Source: Mannheimia granulomatis
Lineage (GTDB): Bacteria > Pseudomonadota > Gammaproteobacteria > Enterobacterales > Pasteurellaceae
Assembly (NCBI RefSeq): GCF_013377255.1
Contig: NZ_CP016614.1
Location: 1,806,501-1,870,500 of the forward strand
DNA: 64,000 nucleotides
Direction: 5' to 3'
Part shown: piece by piece, positions 51,644-61,761 of the stretch
How the letters are laid out: each line of letters starts with the position of its first letter
How positions within the stretch are numbered: position 1 is the first letter of the stretch
Notes under the pieces: generated by a model
Databases searched by the model: none
Told to the model about the DNA's origin: nothing
Seen by the model: the letters and a program-made list of their open reading frames with translations, nothing else
Made by a program: the position numbers and the translations under genes

Positions 51644-52495
51644 TTAAACAGAGAATGGATACTGAATAGGCGGATGGTATTCGTAACCTTCCACTTTAAA
51701 ATCGGCTAAAGTTACCCAAGTTTCTAAATCTTCCAGCGATTTAATATCAGGATTAATAATTAATTTCGGAGCAACCAGAGGTTCTCGCTTTAATTGCACA
51801 TCACGCATTAGCTCTAATTGGTCTTCATAAATATGGGCATTAACAATTTTATGATAAGCTTTTCCCGCTTTGTTACCGGTAATCTGTGCCATAAGTGCTA
51901 AAAAGGTATAACATTGGATCATATTCCAATTTAAACCAAGCGGCACATCAGCTGAACGTTGTATGCTGTTTAAATATAACGTACCGTCAAGTAATGAAAA
52001 ATGATGGCTATGCAAACAAGGGCGTAAACAGCCCATATGAAAAGCACCTGGATGGTAAAAAGTATAAATTTCACCACGATTATCAATGCCGTTTTTCAAA
52101 TCATCTACAATTTGACGAAGTAAATCCACTGAGCCGCCATCAGGTTTTGGAAAATTACGCCCTACCGCACCATAAACCAGCCCCATATCATCTTCACCTT
52201 TACGGTATGGGTTTGCTAACCAAGCCGTATTTTCATTAGCGTTCGCATCCCAAGATTTAGTCCCTAGAGTACGGAAATCTGCTGCATTATCATAGCCTCG
52301 AATATAGCCTAAAAGCTCTGCAATGGCGGCCTTCCAATAACTGCGGCGCGTAGTCACCAACGGAAATTCCCCTTTCTCGACATCATAAACTAAATCAGCA
52401 TTAATCACAGTCAAACAACGCTTTCCTGTTCGCTCATTAGCAACCCACTTTCCCTCATGCACAATACGATTGCACAAATCTAAATACTGTTTCAT
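51644..52495 (-). CDS. thyA: Thymidylate synthase
   Basis: Makes dTMP from dUMP with methylene-THF. I start at the ATG at 52495, with a GGGGGGTG ribosome site, giving 283 residues. That is the length of the longer Haemophilus-type ThyA; the frame opens 24 codons earlier. The catalytic cysteine is C160 in CLRPCLHSH, and the dUMP-binding QRSADVPLG follows. The C-terminus is the usual IQYPFSV. It is convergent with hupA. Confidence 0.95.
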   Translation of the reverse strand: MKQYLDLCNRIVHEGKWVANERTGKRCLTVINADLVYDVEKGEFPLVTTRRSYWKAAIAELLGYIRGYDNAADFRTLGTKSWDANANENTAWLANPYRKGEDDMGLVYGAVGRNFPKPDGGSVDLLRQIVDDLKNGIDNRGEIYTFYHPGAFHMGCLRPCLHSHHFSLLDGTLYLNSIQRSADVPLGLNWNMIQCYTFLALMAQITGNKAGKAYHKIVNAHIYEDQLELMRDVQLKREPLVAPKLIINPDIKSLEDLETWVTLADFKVEGYEYHPPIQYPFSV

Positions 52496-52587
52496 TTTCA
52501 CCCCCCTAAAAAATTTTAAGTAATTTTGCCATTTATTCGGTAAAATAGCTAAAACTTTATGAGCCACTACAATAAGGAGTTATGGAT

Positions 52588-53136
52588 ATGAAACATTTTA
52601 TTAAATCCATTTTAGTCTTCACTACATTATCTGTTTTAGTTGCTTGTTCATCAAAGAACAGCAGCTGGACTCGTTTAAATGACAATGAAGTTGATCAAAA
52701 ATCCTATGCAATTGCCTATGGTGCTACCGCTCAAACTTATGCAGACAGAGTAAATCAAAGTTATGACATTAATGCTTTTATGAATGGAGTAAATAATTGG
52801 TATACAAAAAAAGTTACCTTACCTGTTGAGCAAATCCGAGCAATGACAATGAATCGTATGCTGGATCATAATATTTACGCTTACTATAGTGGTGTGCTTT
52901 ATGCTGCTGATTTACAAGGTAACTTTAATCATTTAGACCCTAACTGCTGGGGTCTTGTACAACCTACAAGTATCACTCAAGGTATTCACGATGCTATGTT
53001 AGACTTACAAAAAAACAAAGTTCGTGGTGATGAATATATTAAAAATGGCGTTGAGCAGATTTTACACCTTTGCGTAAAAACCATTGCAGAAGATGAACAT
53101 AAAACTAAAGATAAAAAAACTAAGCGTAAAAAATAA
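52588..53136 (+). CDS. Lipoprotein of unknown function
   Basis: A 182-residue lipoprotein. The signal MKHFIKSILVFTTLSVLVAC ends in the lipobox LVAC. I start at the second ATG (52588), which has AAGGAG eight bases before it; the first ATG at 52582 is too close to that site. The mature protein has a Tyr- and Asn-rich middle (SYAIAYGATAQTYADRV), two cysteines (near 123 and 160) and a Lys-rich C-terminus. I do not recognise the family. It stands alone, divergent from thyA. Confidence 0.75.
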   Translation: MKHFIKSILVFTTLSVLVACSSKNSSWTRLNDNEVDQKSYAIAYGATAQTYADRVNQSYDINAFMNGVNNWYTKKVTLPVEQIRAMTMNRMLDHNIYAYYSGVLYAADLQGNFNHLDPNCWGLVQPTSITQGIHDAMLDLQKNKVRGDEYIKNGVEQILHLCVKTIAEDEHKTKDKKTKRKK

Positions 53137-53150
53137 AACTTAGTGCTACA

Positions 53151-53181
53151 AGCGGTAAAATTTTTCAAAAATTTTACCGCT
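53151..53181 (+). terminator. USS-derived terminator after the lipoprotein gene
   Basis: AGCGGTAAAATTTTT and AAAAATTTTACCGCT form a perfect stem, 14 bases past the stop. The left arm contains a full USS. Confidence 0.75.
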
Positions 53182-53346
53182 TTATTTATAACCTTATGAA
53201 ATGTTTGATCTTTATTCATCAAAATCTTAAAAAAACAACGTTTTGCTTATTCCATAGGCAAACAATCTGTATTTTGCAATTTTACGGAAAAAGAATTTGA
53301 CATCTTTTCAAATTCTAGTAATATGTCGCCCACAGACATAGTGAGT

Positions 53347-53441
53347 GGTGAGATGGCCGAGCAGGCTGAAGGCGCTCCCCTGCTAAGGGAGTATGGGGTT
53401 CAAAAGCTCCATCGAGGGTTCGAATCCCTCTCTCACCGCCA
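53347..53441 (+). tRNA. tRNA-Ser (anticodon GCT)
   Basis: A type II (long variable arm) tRNA of 95 bases including CCA. The acceptor GGTGAGA pairs with TCTCACC. The anticodon GCT is at 53382-53384 in CCCCTGCTAAGGG and reads AGC/AGU. The T-arm GGGTTCGAATCCC is intact. Confidence 0.95.
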
Positions 53442-53454
53442 TTTACTTTATCAC

Positions 53455-53531
53455 GCACCCGTAGCTCAGCTGGATAGAGTACTCGGCTACGAACCGAGCG
53501 GTCAGAGGTTCGAATCCTCTCGGGTGCGCCA
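53455..53531 (+). tRNA. tRNA-Arg (anticodon ACG), copy 1
   Basis: A 77-base tRNA including CCA. The anticodon ACG (53489-53491) in CGGCTACGAACCG is deaminated to ICG and reads CGU/C/A. The acceptor GCACCCG pairs with CGGGTGC. It is 13 bases from tRNA-Ser and probably co-transcribed. Confidence 0.96.
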
Positions 53532-53596
53532 TTTTATTAATTACTCTAAAATAAAATGGTTGCGGATAAATTAAATCATCTCACAAATTCAAATAC

Positions 53597-53673
53597 GCAC
53601 CCGTAGCTCAGCTGGATAGAGTACTCGGCTACGAACCGAGCGGTCAGAGGTTCGAATCCTCTCGGGTGCGCCA
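53597..53673 (+). tRNA. tRNA-Arg (anticodon ACG), copy 2
   Basis: Identical to the first tRNA-Arg over all 77 bases, 65 bases downstream. The anticodon is at 53631-53633. The copies form a tandem duplication within one transcript. Confidence 0.96.
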
Positions 53674-53792
53674 TTTCATTCAAATTCAATCTTTCCTAAC
53701 TCTTTTATTATCAGTTTTTTTAAACTATTGTTTTCGTTCCTATATAATTTCAGTTAGACTTATCACGAAGTCGACATGATGAGGATATTAAA

Positions 53793-55289
53793 TTGAAAGG
53801 ATTAATTGCCAGTCTCTTTATAGCAGTTACATTGCTACTTTGGGCTTGGGATATGGTTTCGCCTTGGCAGAAAATCGTCCATTCGGAAGCAAATCACTAT
53901 ACACAAATTCAGCAGAGTAGAAATCTAAAAGTTGGGATGATCAATCACCCTCTCTCTTATTTTGTCGGACCTGAAGGCACAAGTGGCATCGAATACGATT
54001 TAGCCAGCGCATTTGCTCAATATTTAAATGTTAAATTAGAAATTAAAACTTATGATAGCAGCGAAAAACTGTTTGACGCCTTAAGAAATAATGATGTTGA
54101 TATTGCTGCTGCCGGTTTACCATATCATGCTGAATTAACAGAAGAGTTCCAAATTGGACCTTCTTATTATTCTGCATCGTGGCAAGTGGCTTATAAAAAA
54201 GGAACATTGAGGCCTTATAGACTATCAGATTTACAAGAGGATATAATCATTCCTAGCGGTTCTGCTGTTATTCCTATATTAAATCAGCTTAAACAGGAAA
54301 ACCCTGAGTTAAAATGGCAAATTTCGGATAAATTCACACAAGAGGAATTATTGCTAAAAGTGGCTCAAGGGAAAATTCCCTATACTATTGCAATGTCAGT
54401 AGATATTTCTTCAGCCCAACATATTAATCCAAACATAGCAGTCGGTTTTGACCTAACTGATGAAAATCCGATTTTATGGTATTTAGCAAGAAGCTCTTAT
54501 AGCGAGCTACAATCCGCATTATTGGATTTTATGTCAGACTCTATTGAAACAGGCTTAGTCTCAAGGATTGAAGAAAAATATTTTAACCACCTAGCCAAGT
54601 TTGATTATGTTGATATTCAAAGCTATTTGAATGCAATAAAAACCGTTCTACCTAAATATGAACCTCTCTTCCAAGCATATAAGGGTGAATTAGAATGGCA
54701 AATGTTAGCCGCAATCGCTTATCAAGAGTCCCATTGGGATCCAAATGCCACCTCTCCAACAGGAGTTCGAGGAATTATGATGCTCACTAAAGATACTGCG
54801 GAACGAATGAAAATTTCAGATAGGACTAATCCTGCCCAAAGTATCAAAGCAGGCTCTGAATATTTACATATGCTAATGAAACAAATGCCGGAATCAATTC
54901 CGGAAGCAGATAGAATTTGGTATAGTTTAGCTGCATATAATATGGGATTAGGGCATTTGCTCGATCTGCGCCGTTTAACAAAGCAATTAGGTGGCAATCC
55001 TGATAATTGGTTAGATGTGAAAAAGAATCTCCCACTTCTGGCAGAAAAACGCTATTATACTCATTTAAAATATGGCTATGCACGTGGATATGAAGCCTTA
55101 CAATATGTAGAAAATATCAGACGCTATTACAGCAGTATTATCAACTACCAACGTGTAGAAGAACAAAAAATACAAGAAAATATTACTAATGAGCAAACAA
55201 AACAGGAGAATTCTTCCAATGAGAAAATTGAAAAAAAAGAAATCCCTACCCACGAGGAAACTAAGACTACGTCAAATCAAACAAATTAA
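53793..55289 (+). CDS. mltF: Membrane-bound lytic transglycosylase MltF
   Basis: Cuts glycan strands of peptidoglycan, giving 1,6-anhydro ends. It has 498 residues. An N-terminal membrane or signal helix is followed by a solute-binding-protein domain (residues about 45-265). A goose-type lysozyme SLT domain comes next, with catalytic E312 in AYQESHWDP. The start is TTG at 53793, with GAGG upstream. The last 45 residues are a Glu/Lys/Thr-rich tail, unlike the family core. It is flanked by tRNA clusters. Confidence 0.92.
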   Translation: MKGLIASLFIAVTLLLWAWDMVSPWQKIVHSEANHYTQIQQSRNLKVGMINHPLSYFVGPEGTSGIEYDLASAFAQYLNVKLEIKTYDSSEKLFDALRNNDVDIAAAGLPYHAELTEEFQIGPSYYSASWQVAYKKGTLRPYRLSDLQEDIIIPSGSAVIPILNQLKQENPELKWQISDKFTQEELLLKVAQGKIPYTIAMSVDISSAQHINPNIAVGFDLTDENPILWYLARSSYSELQSALLDFMSDSIETGLVSRIEEKYFNHLAKFDYVDIQSYLNAIKTVLPKYEPLFQAYKGELEWQMLAAIAYQESHWDPNATSPTGVRGIMMLTKDTAERMKISDRTNPAQSIKAGSEYLHMLMKQMPESIPEADRIWYSLAAYNMGLGHLLDLRRLTKQLGGNPDNWLDVKKNLPLLAEKRYYTHLKYGYARGYEALQYVENIRRYYSSIINYQRVEEQKIQENITNEQTKQENSSNEKIEKKEIPTHEETKTTSNQTN

Positions 55290-55363
55290 GGAGCGAAAAC
55301 GGCTTATCTCATCACGCCGAAAATCCTTTATGCAAATGCAAAAAAACGCTTGTTAACGAAACG

Positions 55364-55399
55364 CCCTTTCTAGCAAATAGCCTGAAAGGGATTTTTATT
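55364..55399 (+). terminator. Possible terminator after mltF
   Basis: CCCTTTC pairs with GAAAGGG around a 13-base loop, followed by ATTTTTATTT. It lies about 75 bases after the stop. Confidence 0.55.
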
Positions 55400-55425
55400 T
55401 AGTCTACTTGTAATATTGAAGAAAG

Positions 55426-55501
55426 TGGTGGGCGATACCGGTCTCGAACCAGTGACCCCCTCCTTGTAAGGGAGGTGCTCTCCCAACTGAGCTAATCGCC
55501 C
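55426..55501 (-). tRNA. tRNA-Val (anticodon TAC), copy 4 in transcript order
   Basis: A 76-base tRNA with encoded CCA. On the minus strand the anticodon arm CTCCCTTACAAGGAG carries TAC, reading GUA/GUG and wobbling to others. The acceptor GGGCGAT pairs with ATCGCCC. It is the last of four tandem copies. Confidence 0.96.
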
Positions 55502-55550
55502 TTCAGATACGAATAAATTCGCAATTGAAGTTTATGATTTTAGTCTTAAG

Positions 55551-55626
55551 TGGTGGGCGATACCGGTCTCGAACCAGTGACCCCCTCCTTGTAAGGGAGG
55601 TGCTCTCCCAACTGAGCTAATCGCCC
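55551..55626 (-). tRNA. tRNA-Val (anticodon TAC), copy 3
   Basis: Identical over 76 bases to the other copies, including CCA. The flanking leader and trailer (AGTCTTAAG / CTTGAGACT) can pair, extending the acceptor stem in the precursor. Confidence 0.96.
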
Positions 55627-55677
55627 ACTTGAGACTTAAATCAAAGGGATTTGAAAACGAAACACTTAAAGTTGAAG

Positions 55678-55753
55678 TGGTGGGCGATACCGGTCTCGAA
55701 CCAGTGACCCCCTCCTTGTAAGGGAGGTGCTCTCCCAACTGAGCTAATCGCCC
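55678..55753 (-). tRNA. tRNA-Val (anticodon TAC), copy 2
   Basis: Identical over 76 bases to the other copies. It is separated from its neighbours by spacers of 51-53 bases that differ in sequence. Confidence 0.96.
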
Positions 55754-55806
55754 GTTTTCAAAAATTGGATTGTATTCAACGTACGGAACATTTCAAAATG
55801 TTGAAT

Positions 55807-55882
55807 TGGTGGGCGATACCGGTCTCGAACCAGTGACCCCCTCCTTGTAAGGGAGGTGCTCTCCCAACTGAGCTAATCGCCC
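55807..55882 (-). tRNA. tRNA-Val (anticodon TAC), copy 1
   Basis: First of the four identical copies in the transcript, directly downstream of a near-consensus promoter. Confidence 0.96.
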
Positions 55883-55898
55883 GACGTTGTGGAAGTGA

Positions 55899-55926
55899 AT
55901 TATAGAGATTTTTGCTCTTTCGTCAA
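55899..55926 (-). promoter_or_regulatory. Strong promoter of the tRNA-Val cluster
   Basis: On the minus strand TTGACG (55921-55926) and a perfect TATAAT (55899-55904) are separated by 16 bases. The start would be near 55892, ten bases before the first tRNA. Confidence 0.8.
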
Positions 55927-56057
55927 ACGCTTTTTGCTCTTTTTACCCTGTTTGCTGATTTTTTACCCCAGAAAGTCAATTTTTTACTATTATTCATTCT
56001 CAAGAGTAGTAAAATAGATGAGTTTTCCTTAAAAAATAATGATTAGGCAATATTAAG

Positions 56058-57497
56058 ATGAAAATTGAAACCCTTTTCCCTTTAGATCCAAATATCAAAG
56101 TACGTACTCGCTTTGCACCAAGCCCAACAGGCTACTTACATGTAGGTGGTGCTCGTACAGCTCTTTATTCTTGGCTTTATGCAAAGCATAACCACGGTGA
56201 ATTCGTATTACGTATTGAAGACACCGATTTAGAACGCTCAACCCCCGAAGCAACGGCAGCTATTCTAGAAGGCATGGAATGGCTAAACTTAGCTTGGGAA
56301 CATGGTCCTTATTTCCAAACAAAACGTTTTGAACGCTACAATCAAGTTATCGACCAAATGATTGAGGCTGGCACAGCTTATCGTTGCTACTGTTCAAAAG
56401 AGCGTTTAGAAGAATTACGTAACACGCAAGAAGCAAATAAAGAAAAGCCTCGTTATGATCGCCATTGTTTAGATAACCAAGCATATTCAGAAAATGAGCC
56501 ACACGTGGTACGCTTTAAAAACCCACAAGAAGGCTCTGTGATTTTTGACGATGCGGTACGCGGGCGTATTGAAATCAGTAATAGTGAGTTAGATGACTTA
56601 ATTATCCGCCGTACAGATGGTTCACCAACTTACAACTTCTGCGTTGTAGTAGATGACTGGGATATGGGTATTACTCACGTTGTACGTGGTGAAGATCATA
56701 TTAATAATACCCCTCGGCAAATCAATATTTTAAAAGCGTTAAGCGCTCCGGTACCAACTTATGCACATGTATCAATGATTAATGGTGACGATGGACAGAA
56801 ATTATCTAAACGCCACGGTGCAGTAAGTGTGATGCAATATCGTGATGATGGCTATTTACCAGAAGCCTTAATTAACTACTTAGTACGTTTAGGCTGGGGA
56901 CACGGCGACCAAGAAATTTTCTCTCGCCAAGAAATGATTGAGCTATTTGATATTCACTCTGTAAGTCGCTCAGCAAGCGCATTCAATACTGAAAAACTAC
57001 AATGGCTCAACCATCACTATATTCGCTCACTTGAGCCAAGTTATGTAGCAAAACATTTAGAATGGCATATGAACCAACAAGGTCTTGATTTCAGCAAAGG
57101 TCCGGCCCTTGCTGAAATTATTCCTGTTTTAGGTGAACGTTGCAAAACATTAAAAGAGATTGCTGAAGCCAGCACTTATTTCTATCAAGATTTCGAATCT
57201 TATGAAGAAAAAGCTGCTGCTAAAAACTTTAAAGCTGAAGCTATTGCTCCACTTGCAAAATTATTGGAAAAATTAACCGCTTGTAACGACTGGACAGTTG
57301 AGAATATCCATGAAGCAATGAACCAAACAGCTGCAGAGCTGGAAATTGGTATGGGTAAAGTAGGTATGCCATTCCGTTTAGCTGTTACAGGCACTGGGCA
57401 ATCTCCCTCCATGGATATTACCGCTAAATTAGTTGGAAAAGAGAAAACATTAGCTCGTCTTGAAAAAGCAATCCGTTTTATTCAAGCAAACAGCTAG
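56058..57497 (+). CDS. gltX: Glutamyl-tRNA synthetase
   Basis: Charges tRNA-Glu. It has 479 residues. The class I motifs are [11 protein letters not shown] (HIGH equivalent) and KLSKRHG (KMSKS equivalent). A Cys-containing zinc-like patch [11 protein letters not shown] is present near residue 111. It starts with ATG at 56058 and stands alone, upstream of tRNA-Ala. Confidence 0.97.
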   Translation: MKIETLFPLDPNIKVRTRFAPSPTGYLHVGGARTALYSWLYAKHNHGEFVLRIEDTDLERSTPEATAAILEGMEWLNLAWEHGPYFQTKRFERYNQVIDQMIEAGTAYRCYCSKERLEELRNTQEANKEKPRYDRHCLDNQAYSENEPHVVRFKNPQEGSVIFDDAVRGRIEISNSELDDLIIRRTDGSPTYNFCVVVDDWDMGITHVVRGEDHINNTPRQINILKALSAPVPTYAHVSMINGDDGQKLSKRHGAVSVMQYRDDGYLPEALINYLVRLGWGHGDQEIFSRQEMIELFDIHSVSRSASAFNTEKLQWLNHHYIRSLEPSYVAKHLEWHMNQQGLDFSKGPALAEIIPVLGERCKTLKEIAEASTYFYQDFESYEEKAAAKNFKAEAIAPLAKLLEKLTACNDWTVENIHEAMNQTAAELEIGMGKVGMPFRLAVTGTGQSPSMDITAKLVGKEKTLARLEKAIRFIQANS

Positions 57498-57533
57498 TTT
57501 TTAACCAATCGGAAGTCACATTCATTAAAGCGA

Positions 57534-57562
57534 TTGACATATTAGGGCGGAAAGCATATCAT
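57534..57562 (+). promoter_or_regulatory. Promoter of tRNA-Ala
   Basis: A perfect TTGACA (57534-57539) is followed after 17 bases by TATCAT (57557-57562). An inverted repeat GGGCGGAA/TTCCGCCC covers the spacer and -10 region. Confidence 0.75.
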
Positions 57563-57576
57563 TCCGCCCATATCAA

Positions 57577-57652
<76 letters not shown>

Positions 57653-57660
57653 AATTCATA

Positions 57661-57693
57661 AATCGTATCAATATTTATTGATACGATTTTTTT
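57661..57693 (+). terminator. Terminator after tRNA-Ala
   Basis: AATCGTATCAAT pairs with ATTGATACGATT around ATTT and is followed by T residues. It also faces the recN stop. Confidence 0.85.
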
Positions 57694-57704
57694 ATACATT
57701 ATTT

Positions 57705-59384
57705 CTAAGAATTAGCTGCTAAATCTAACATTTCTTGTGCATTAGCCAGCACTGTTTCGGTAATTTGACTTCCACCCAATAATCTCGCTAGGGATTGAAC
57801 ACGATCTTTTTCTGAAAGTAACGCCATTTGAGTTTCCGTTTGACTATTTTCAACATATTTATGCACGTTAAAATGGTGATTTCCATAACTTGCTACCTGT
57901 GGTAAATGTGTAACACATAATACTTGGCATTTTTCTCCTAATTTACGTAATAACTTACCTACCGTTGTAGCAGCTGCGCCACTAATTCCAACATCAACCT
58001 CATCAAAAATAATGGTAGGCGTAGAGAGTTTATTAGCAGTAAGAACTTGTACCGCTAAAGAGATACGGGAAAGCTCTCCACCAGAAGCAATTTTAGCTAA
58101 TAGTTGAGGTTGCTGACCTAAATTACTTTGCAAGTTAAATTCTACAAAGTCAGCCCCATTGGAGGATAATTTTTTAATATCATGCTGTATATGAATAAAA
58201 AACTCACCATTCTCCATTGCTAATTGTTTAATCTGCTTGGTTACTTGCTGAGATAATTTATTTGCTGCTTCAGCCCGCTTTTGATAAATCACTTCAGCTA
58301 ATTCCAAACATTCTTGATAAGCTTGTTTTTCATCTTGAATCAATTGTTCTTCATTGTCTTCAAAATCAATTAATGTCTGTAATTCCTCTTTCAACTTAAC
58401 ATGGTGTCGCCATAATTCATTAGCTTGAATATGATGCTTACGAGAAAGTGAGAACGCTTGAGAAATGCGATTATCTAGTTCATTTAACAATATAGGATCT
58501 TGCTCAATCCTTCCGGCTAATTGAGCGATTTCCGAACTTGCCTCCTGTACTTGAATCAGTGCCTCATTAAGCATTTCCTGAGCACTTTGATAGTCACTAT
58601 CTACCTCAACTAAATGCGCTAAATCACGTAACGCCTTATAGATAAGATCCTGTGCATTTATATCGTTATTACTTAACAAATTCAGTACCTCATCCGAAAG
58701 TTCGGTCAATTCTTCTGAAGAAGACAATATATTATGCTTTTCTTCCAACTCCTCAAATTCGTTTTCTTTAATAGAAAATTCATCTAATTCTTCTACTTGA
58801 TATTGTAGTAATTGTTTACGAGCTTCATTTTCTTGGCATTGTTGCTGGAAATTTCGCACCTGTTTATTCAAACTCTTCCATTTGCTATATTGCTCCGCCA
58901 TTTTTAGCAATAAAGGCTGTAAACTCGCATAGTTATCAACAATTTCAAGCTGATACTCATTTTTTAAAAGTAATTGAGGTGCATGTTGCCCATTCAAATG
59001 GATAAGATATTGCCCTAATTCTCTTAGTTGGGAAATAGGTAAAGGACGATTATTTACAAAGGCTTTAGAACGACCATCTATATTAATCATACGACGAACA
59101 ATACACTCATTAGGCGTATCTTCATCAAGTAAATCATGCTCTTCAAGCCACTGATATGCAGGGCTATCTTTCTGCATAGTGAAAGTGGCAGTAATATCGG
59201 CTTTTTCTGCCCCATGTCGAATCATGCCAGCTTCAGAGCGATAGCCAATACATAAACCTAAAGCATCAATTGCTATTGATTTACCCGCACCGGTTTCCCC
59301 AGTAATCACGGACATTCCATCATTAAGTTCTAAAATAAGATTTCGTACAATCGCAAAATTATTAATCGTAAGTTGATTGAGCAT
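57705..59384 (-). CDS. recN: DNA repair protein RecN
   Basis: An SMC-like ATPase used in double-strand-break repair. It has 559 residues. Walker A is GETGAGKSI near residue 30 and Walker B is TIIFDEVDVGISG near residue 460. A long coiled coil lies between (about 155-365), and the signature LASGGELSRISLA precedes Walker B. It is monocistronic, between tRNA-Ala and lpxC. I could not pick out a LexA box. Confidence 0.95.
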   Translation of the reverse strand: MLNQLTINNFAIVRNLILELNDGMSVITGETGAGKSIAIDALGLCIGYRSEAGMIRHGAEKADITATFTMQKDSPAYQWLEEHDLLDEDTPNECIVRRMINIDGRSKAFVNNRPLPISQLRELGQYLIHLNGQHAPQLLLKNEYQLEIVDNYASLQPLLLKMAEQYSKWKSLNKQVRNFQQQCQENEARKQLLQYQVEELDEFSIKENEFEELEEKHNILSSSEELTELSDEVLNLLSNNDINAQDLIYKALRDLAHLVEVDSDYQSAQEMLNEALIQVQEASSEIAQLAGRIEQDPILLNELDNRISQAFSLSRKHHIQANELWRHHVKLKEELQTLIDFEDNEEQLIQDEKQAYQECLELAEVIYQKRAEAANKLSQQVTKQIKQLAMENGEFFIHIQHDIKKLSSNGADFVEFNLQSNLGQQPQLLAKIASGGELSRISLAVQVLTANKLSTPTIIFDEVDVGISGAAATTVGKLLRKLGEKCQVLCVTHLPQVASYGNHHFNVHKYVENSQTETQMALLSEKDRVQSLARLLGGSQITETVLANAQEMLDLAANS

Positions 59385-59503
59385 GGAAAGCTCCTATCTA
59401 AAAATAACTGTATACAAATATAGTACAACTGTTTTTTTAAACAGTAAAGAGATGAAAGTAAAAAAACTGAAAATTTATACAATAAATTAAAGAAGGGAGT
59501 AAA

Positions 59504-59531
59504 AAAGCGAGCATATTATTTTGCTCGCTTT
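59504..59531 (-). terminator. Terminator after lpxC
   Basis: AAAGCGAGCA pairs with TGCTCGCTTT around a loop of about eight bases. It is followed on the minus strand by TTTTTT, ending the ftsQAZ-lpxC transcript. Confidence 0.85.
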
Positions 59532-59545
59532 AAATAGAAAGAAAT

Positions 59546-60466
59546 TTAGATAAAGACTTCTTGTTGAACTTGATAGCCTTGTGGCACTTGCTCCTTATCT
59601 TCGAAAGTAACAAATTCCCAAGCATTTTGATTAGCTAATACTGCACGTAATAACTTGTTATTTACGCCATGACCTGATTTGTAAGCACTAAATTCGCCGA
59701 GAATATTATAACCACACATATATAAATCGCCGATTGAATCAAGCATTTTGTGGCGAACAAGCTCATCTTTAAAACGTAAACCATCTTCATTTAAGATACG
59801 ATATTCATCTAGTACTATTGCATTATCTAAGCTTCCACCTAGAGCTAAGCCAATAGACTGAAGATACTCAACATCTTTCATAAATGTAAAAGTTCTCGCA
59901 CGGCTTAATTGATGAATGAAATTTTCAGCAGAAAAATTCATTGAGTAGGAACACACATCTTTTGAAATTAGAGGGTGTTCAAAATCAATAGTAAAGTTTA
60001 ATTTAAACCCATTATTATATGGTTTTAACTCTGCCCATTTTTCTCCTTCATCAACACGCACTGTTTCTTTGATGCGGATAAATTTTTTAGGTGCATCTTG
60101 TTCTTCAATGCCTACATCTAAAAATAAATAGATAAAAGGACTTGAACTGCCATCCATAATTGGAATTTCAGGTGCATCTACTTCCACAATGACATTATCT
60201 AAGCCTAATGCTGACATAGCTGCATTTAAATGCTCTACCGTTGAGATACGTACACCATCATCATTAATCATACATGTGCATAGCTGTGTATCGCGAATAG
60301 AATCTGCACTTGCAGGGAAATAAACTGCAGGCTCTAAATCGGTACGAGCATAAATAATACCTGTATTAGCAGGCGCAGGGCGTAACGTTAAAGTTACTTT
60401 CTTGCCACTGTGTAAGCCAATCCCAGTTACTTTTGCTACTTGGTTTAATGTTCTTTGTTTAATCAT
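59546..60466 (-). CDS. lpxC: UDP-3-O-acyl-N-acetylglucosamine deacetylase LpxC
   Basis: First committed step of lipid A synthesis, a zinc deacetylase. It has 306 residues. H79 in [10 protein letters not shown] is a zinc ligand, and the other ligands lie in HKMLDSIGD. It is the last gene of the division cluster after ftsZ, the usual place. The C-terminus ends QQEVFI. Confidence 0.97.
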   Translation of the reverse strand: MIKQRTLNQVAKVTGIGLHSGKKVTLTLRPAPANTGIIYARTDLEPAVYFPASADSIRDTQLCTCMINDDGVRISTVEHLNAAMSALGLDNVIVEVDAPEIPIMDGSSSPFIYLFLDVGIEEQDAPKKFIRIKETVRVDEGEKWAELKPYNNGFKLNFTIDFEHPLISKDVCSYSMNFSAENFIHQLSRARTFTFMKDVEYLQSIGLALGGSLDNAIVLDEYRILNEDGLRFKDELVRHKMLDSIGDLYMCGYNILGEFSAYKSGHGVNNKLLRAVLANQNAWEFVTFEDKEQVPQGYQVQQEVFI

Positions 60467-60497
60467 ATTTTGCCCTTACTTTCCAAAATTTTGGAAG

Positions 60498-61730
60498 TTA
60501 TTGACTATTTCTCATAAAACCCGGAATTGAATTAGGGTTAAAAATCTGTGCTGTATCTACCGATTGAGGTTTTGGTGCAACAGGTTGCTGTACCTGTTGT
60601 GTCTGACCACCAAATTGATTTGGCTGCCCATAACCCGGTTGAGTAAATGTTGGTTGCTGTTGCTGCTGTAAAGGTTGAGCAACTTGAGGTTGATGGCCAT
60701 GAGCTGGATATACAGGTGGAGCCTTTGGCATATGCAATGCTTCTTCAGGCTGCCCAATACCAGTTGCAACAAGTGTTACACTTACTTTTCCATCCATTTC
60801 CGGATAGTAGTTACAGCCGAAAACAATTGCCGCATCTTCTGTCGCAAACCCATAAATTAGATCCATCATAGCATAAACTTCTTCTAATAAGAAATCTGTA
60901 CCTGCACTGATGTTAATTAACATACCACTTGCGCCAGAAATATCCACATTTTCAAGTAGTGGGCTTGAAATTGCATCATTCATTGCTTTTTCAGCACGCC
61001 CTTCACCTACTTCACCTTCAGCAAAGCCAGTACCAATCATAGCATGGCCTTTACCAGACATTACTGTGCGAACATCCGCAAAGTCTACGTTAATATCTGC
61101 CCCGGTAGAACCGCCCGAGCTGGTAATCATATTAGTAATACCTAGCACACAGTTACTTAATACGTCATTTGCTGCCGCAAAAGCATCTACAGCTGTCGTT
61201 TGTTTACCAAGACCACGTAACTTATCATTAGGTATGATAATTAGAGAGTCAACATACTGAGAAAGTTCCTTAATACCTTGATCAGCAAAACGCATACGAC
61301 GAGGCCCTTCAAAGCGGAAAGGTTTAGTTACAACACCCACTGTCAATGAGCCTTGCTCTTTTGCAATTTGAGCCACTACAGGAGCCGCACCTGTTCCTGT
61401 ACCACCTCCCATACCTACAGCAATAAAGGTCATATTTGCACCTTTTAATGCATTCGCAATGGCCTCGCGATCTTCTTCTGCAGCCTGTTTACCTACCATC
61501 GGATCAGCGCCTGCACCTAAGCCTTTAGTGGTACTTGCACCAATTTGAATAGTTTGACGTGTCGTTCTTTTTCTTAAAACTTGAGCATCCGTATTAACAT
61601 CAAAGAATTCAACACCTTTAATATCATCGGCAGAACGAGACATTCTATCTACAGCATTACCGCCGCCGCCGCCAACACCCACTACCTTAATGATAGCATC
61701 TTGCGTTTGTTCAATAATAGGTTCAAACAT
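60498..61730 (-). CDS. ftsZ: Cell division protein FtsZ
   Basis: A tubulin-like GTPase that forms the Z-ring. It has 410 residues. The N-terminal GVGGGGGNAVDRM and the tubulin signature GGGTGTGAAPV are intact. A Gln/Pro-rich linker spans about 325-395. The C-terminal tail, SIPGFMRNSQ, is the site for FtsA, ZipA and MinC contacts. It lies between ftsA and lpxC, as expected. Confidence 0.98.
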   Translation of the reverse strand: MFEPIIEQTQDAIIKVVGVGGGGGNAVDRMSRSADDIKGVEFFDVNTDAQVLRKRTTRQTIQIGASTTKGLGAGADPMVGKQAAEEDREAIANALKGANMTFIAVGMGGGTGTGAAPVVAQIAKEQGSLTVGVVTKPFRFEGPRRMRFADQGIKELSQYVDSLIIIPNDKLRGLGKQTTAVDAFAAANDVLSNCVLGITNMITSSGGSTGADINVDFADVRTVMSGKGHAMIGTGFAEGEVGEGRAEKAMNDAISSPLLENVDISGASGMLINISAGTDFLLEEVYAMMDLIYGFATEDAAIVFGCNYYPEMDGKVSVTLVATGIGQPEEALHMPKAPPVYPAHGHQPQVAQPLQQQQQPTFTQPGYGQPNQFGGQTQQVQQPVAPKPQSVDTAQIFNPNSIPGFMRNSQ

Positions 61731-61761
61731 TTTTATCTCCCTGCGTGTTTAAATAACACTA

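Noticed and set aside
51930..52110. Alanine instead of cysteine in the thyA QRS(C/A)D motif as a possible defect
   Set aside because: This position varies in active thymidylate synthases. The catalytic C160 in RPCLH is present.
51658..52239. Open frames on the plus strand opposite thyA
   Set aside because: They lie opposite a full, well-conserved thyA and show no recognisable domain. They are shadows.
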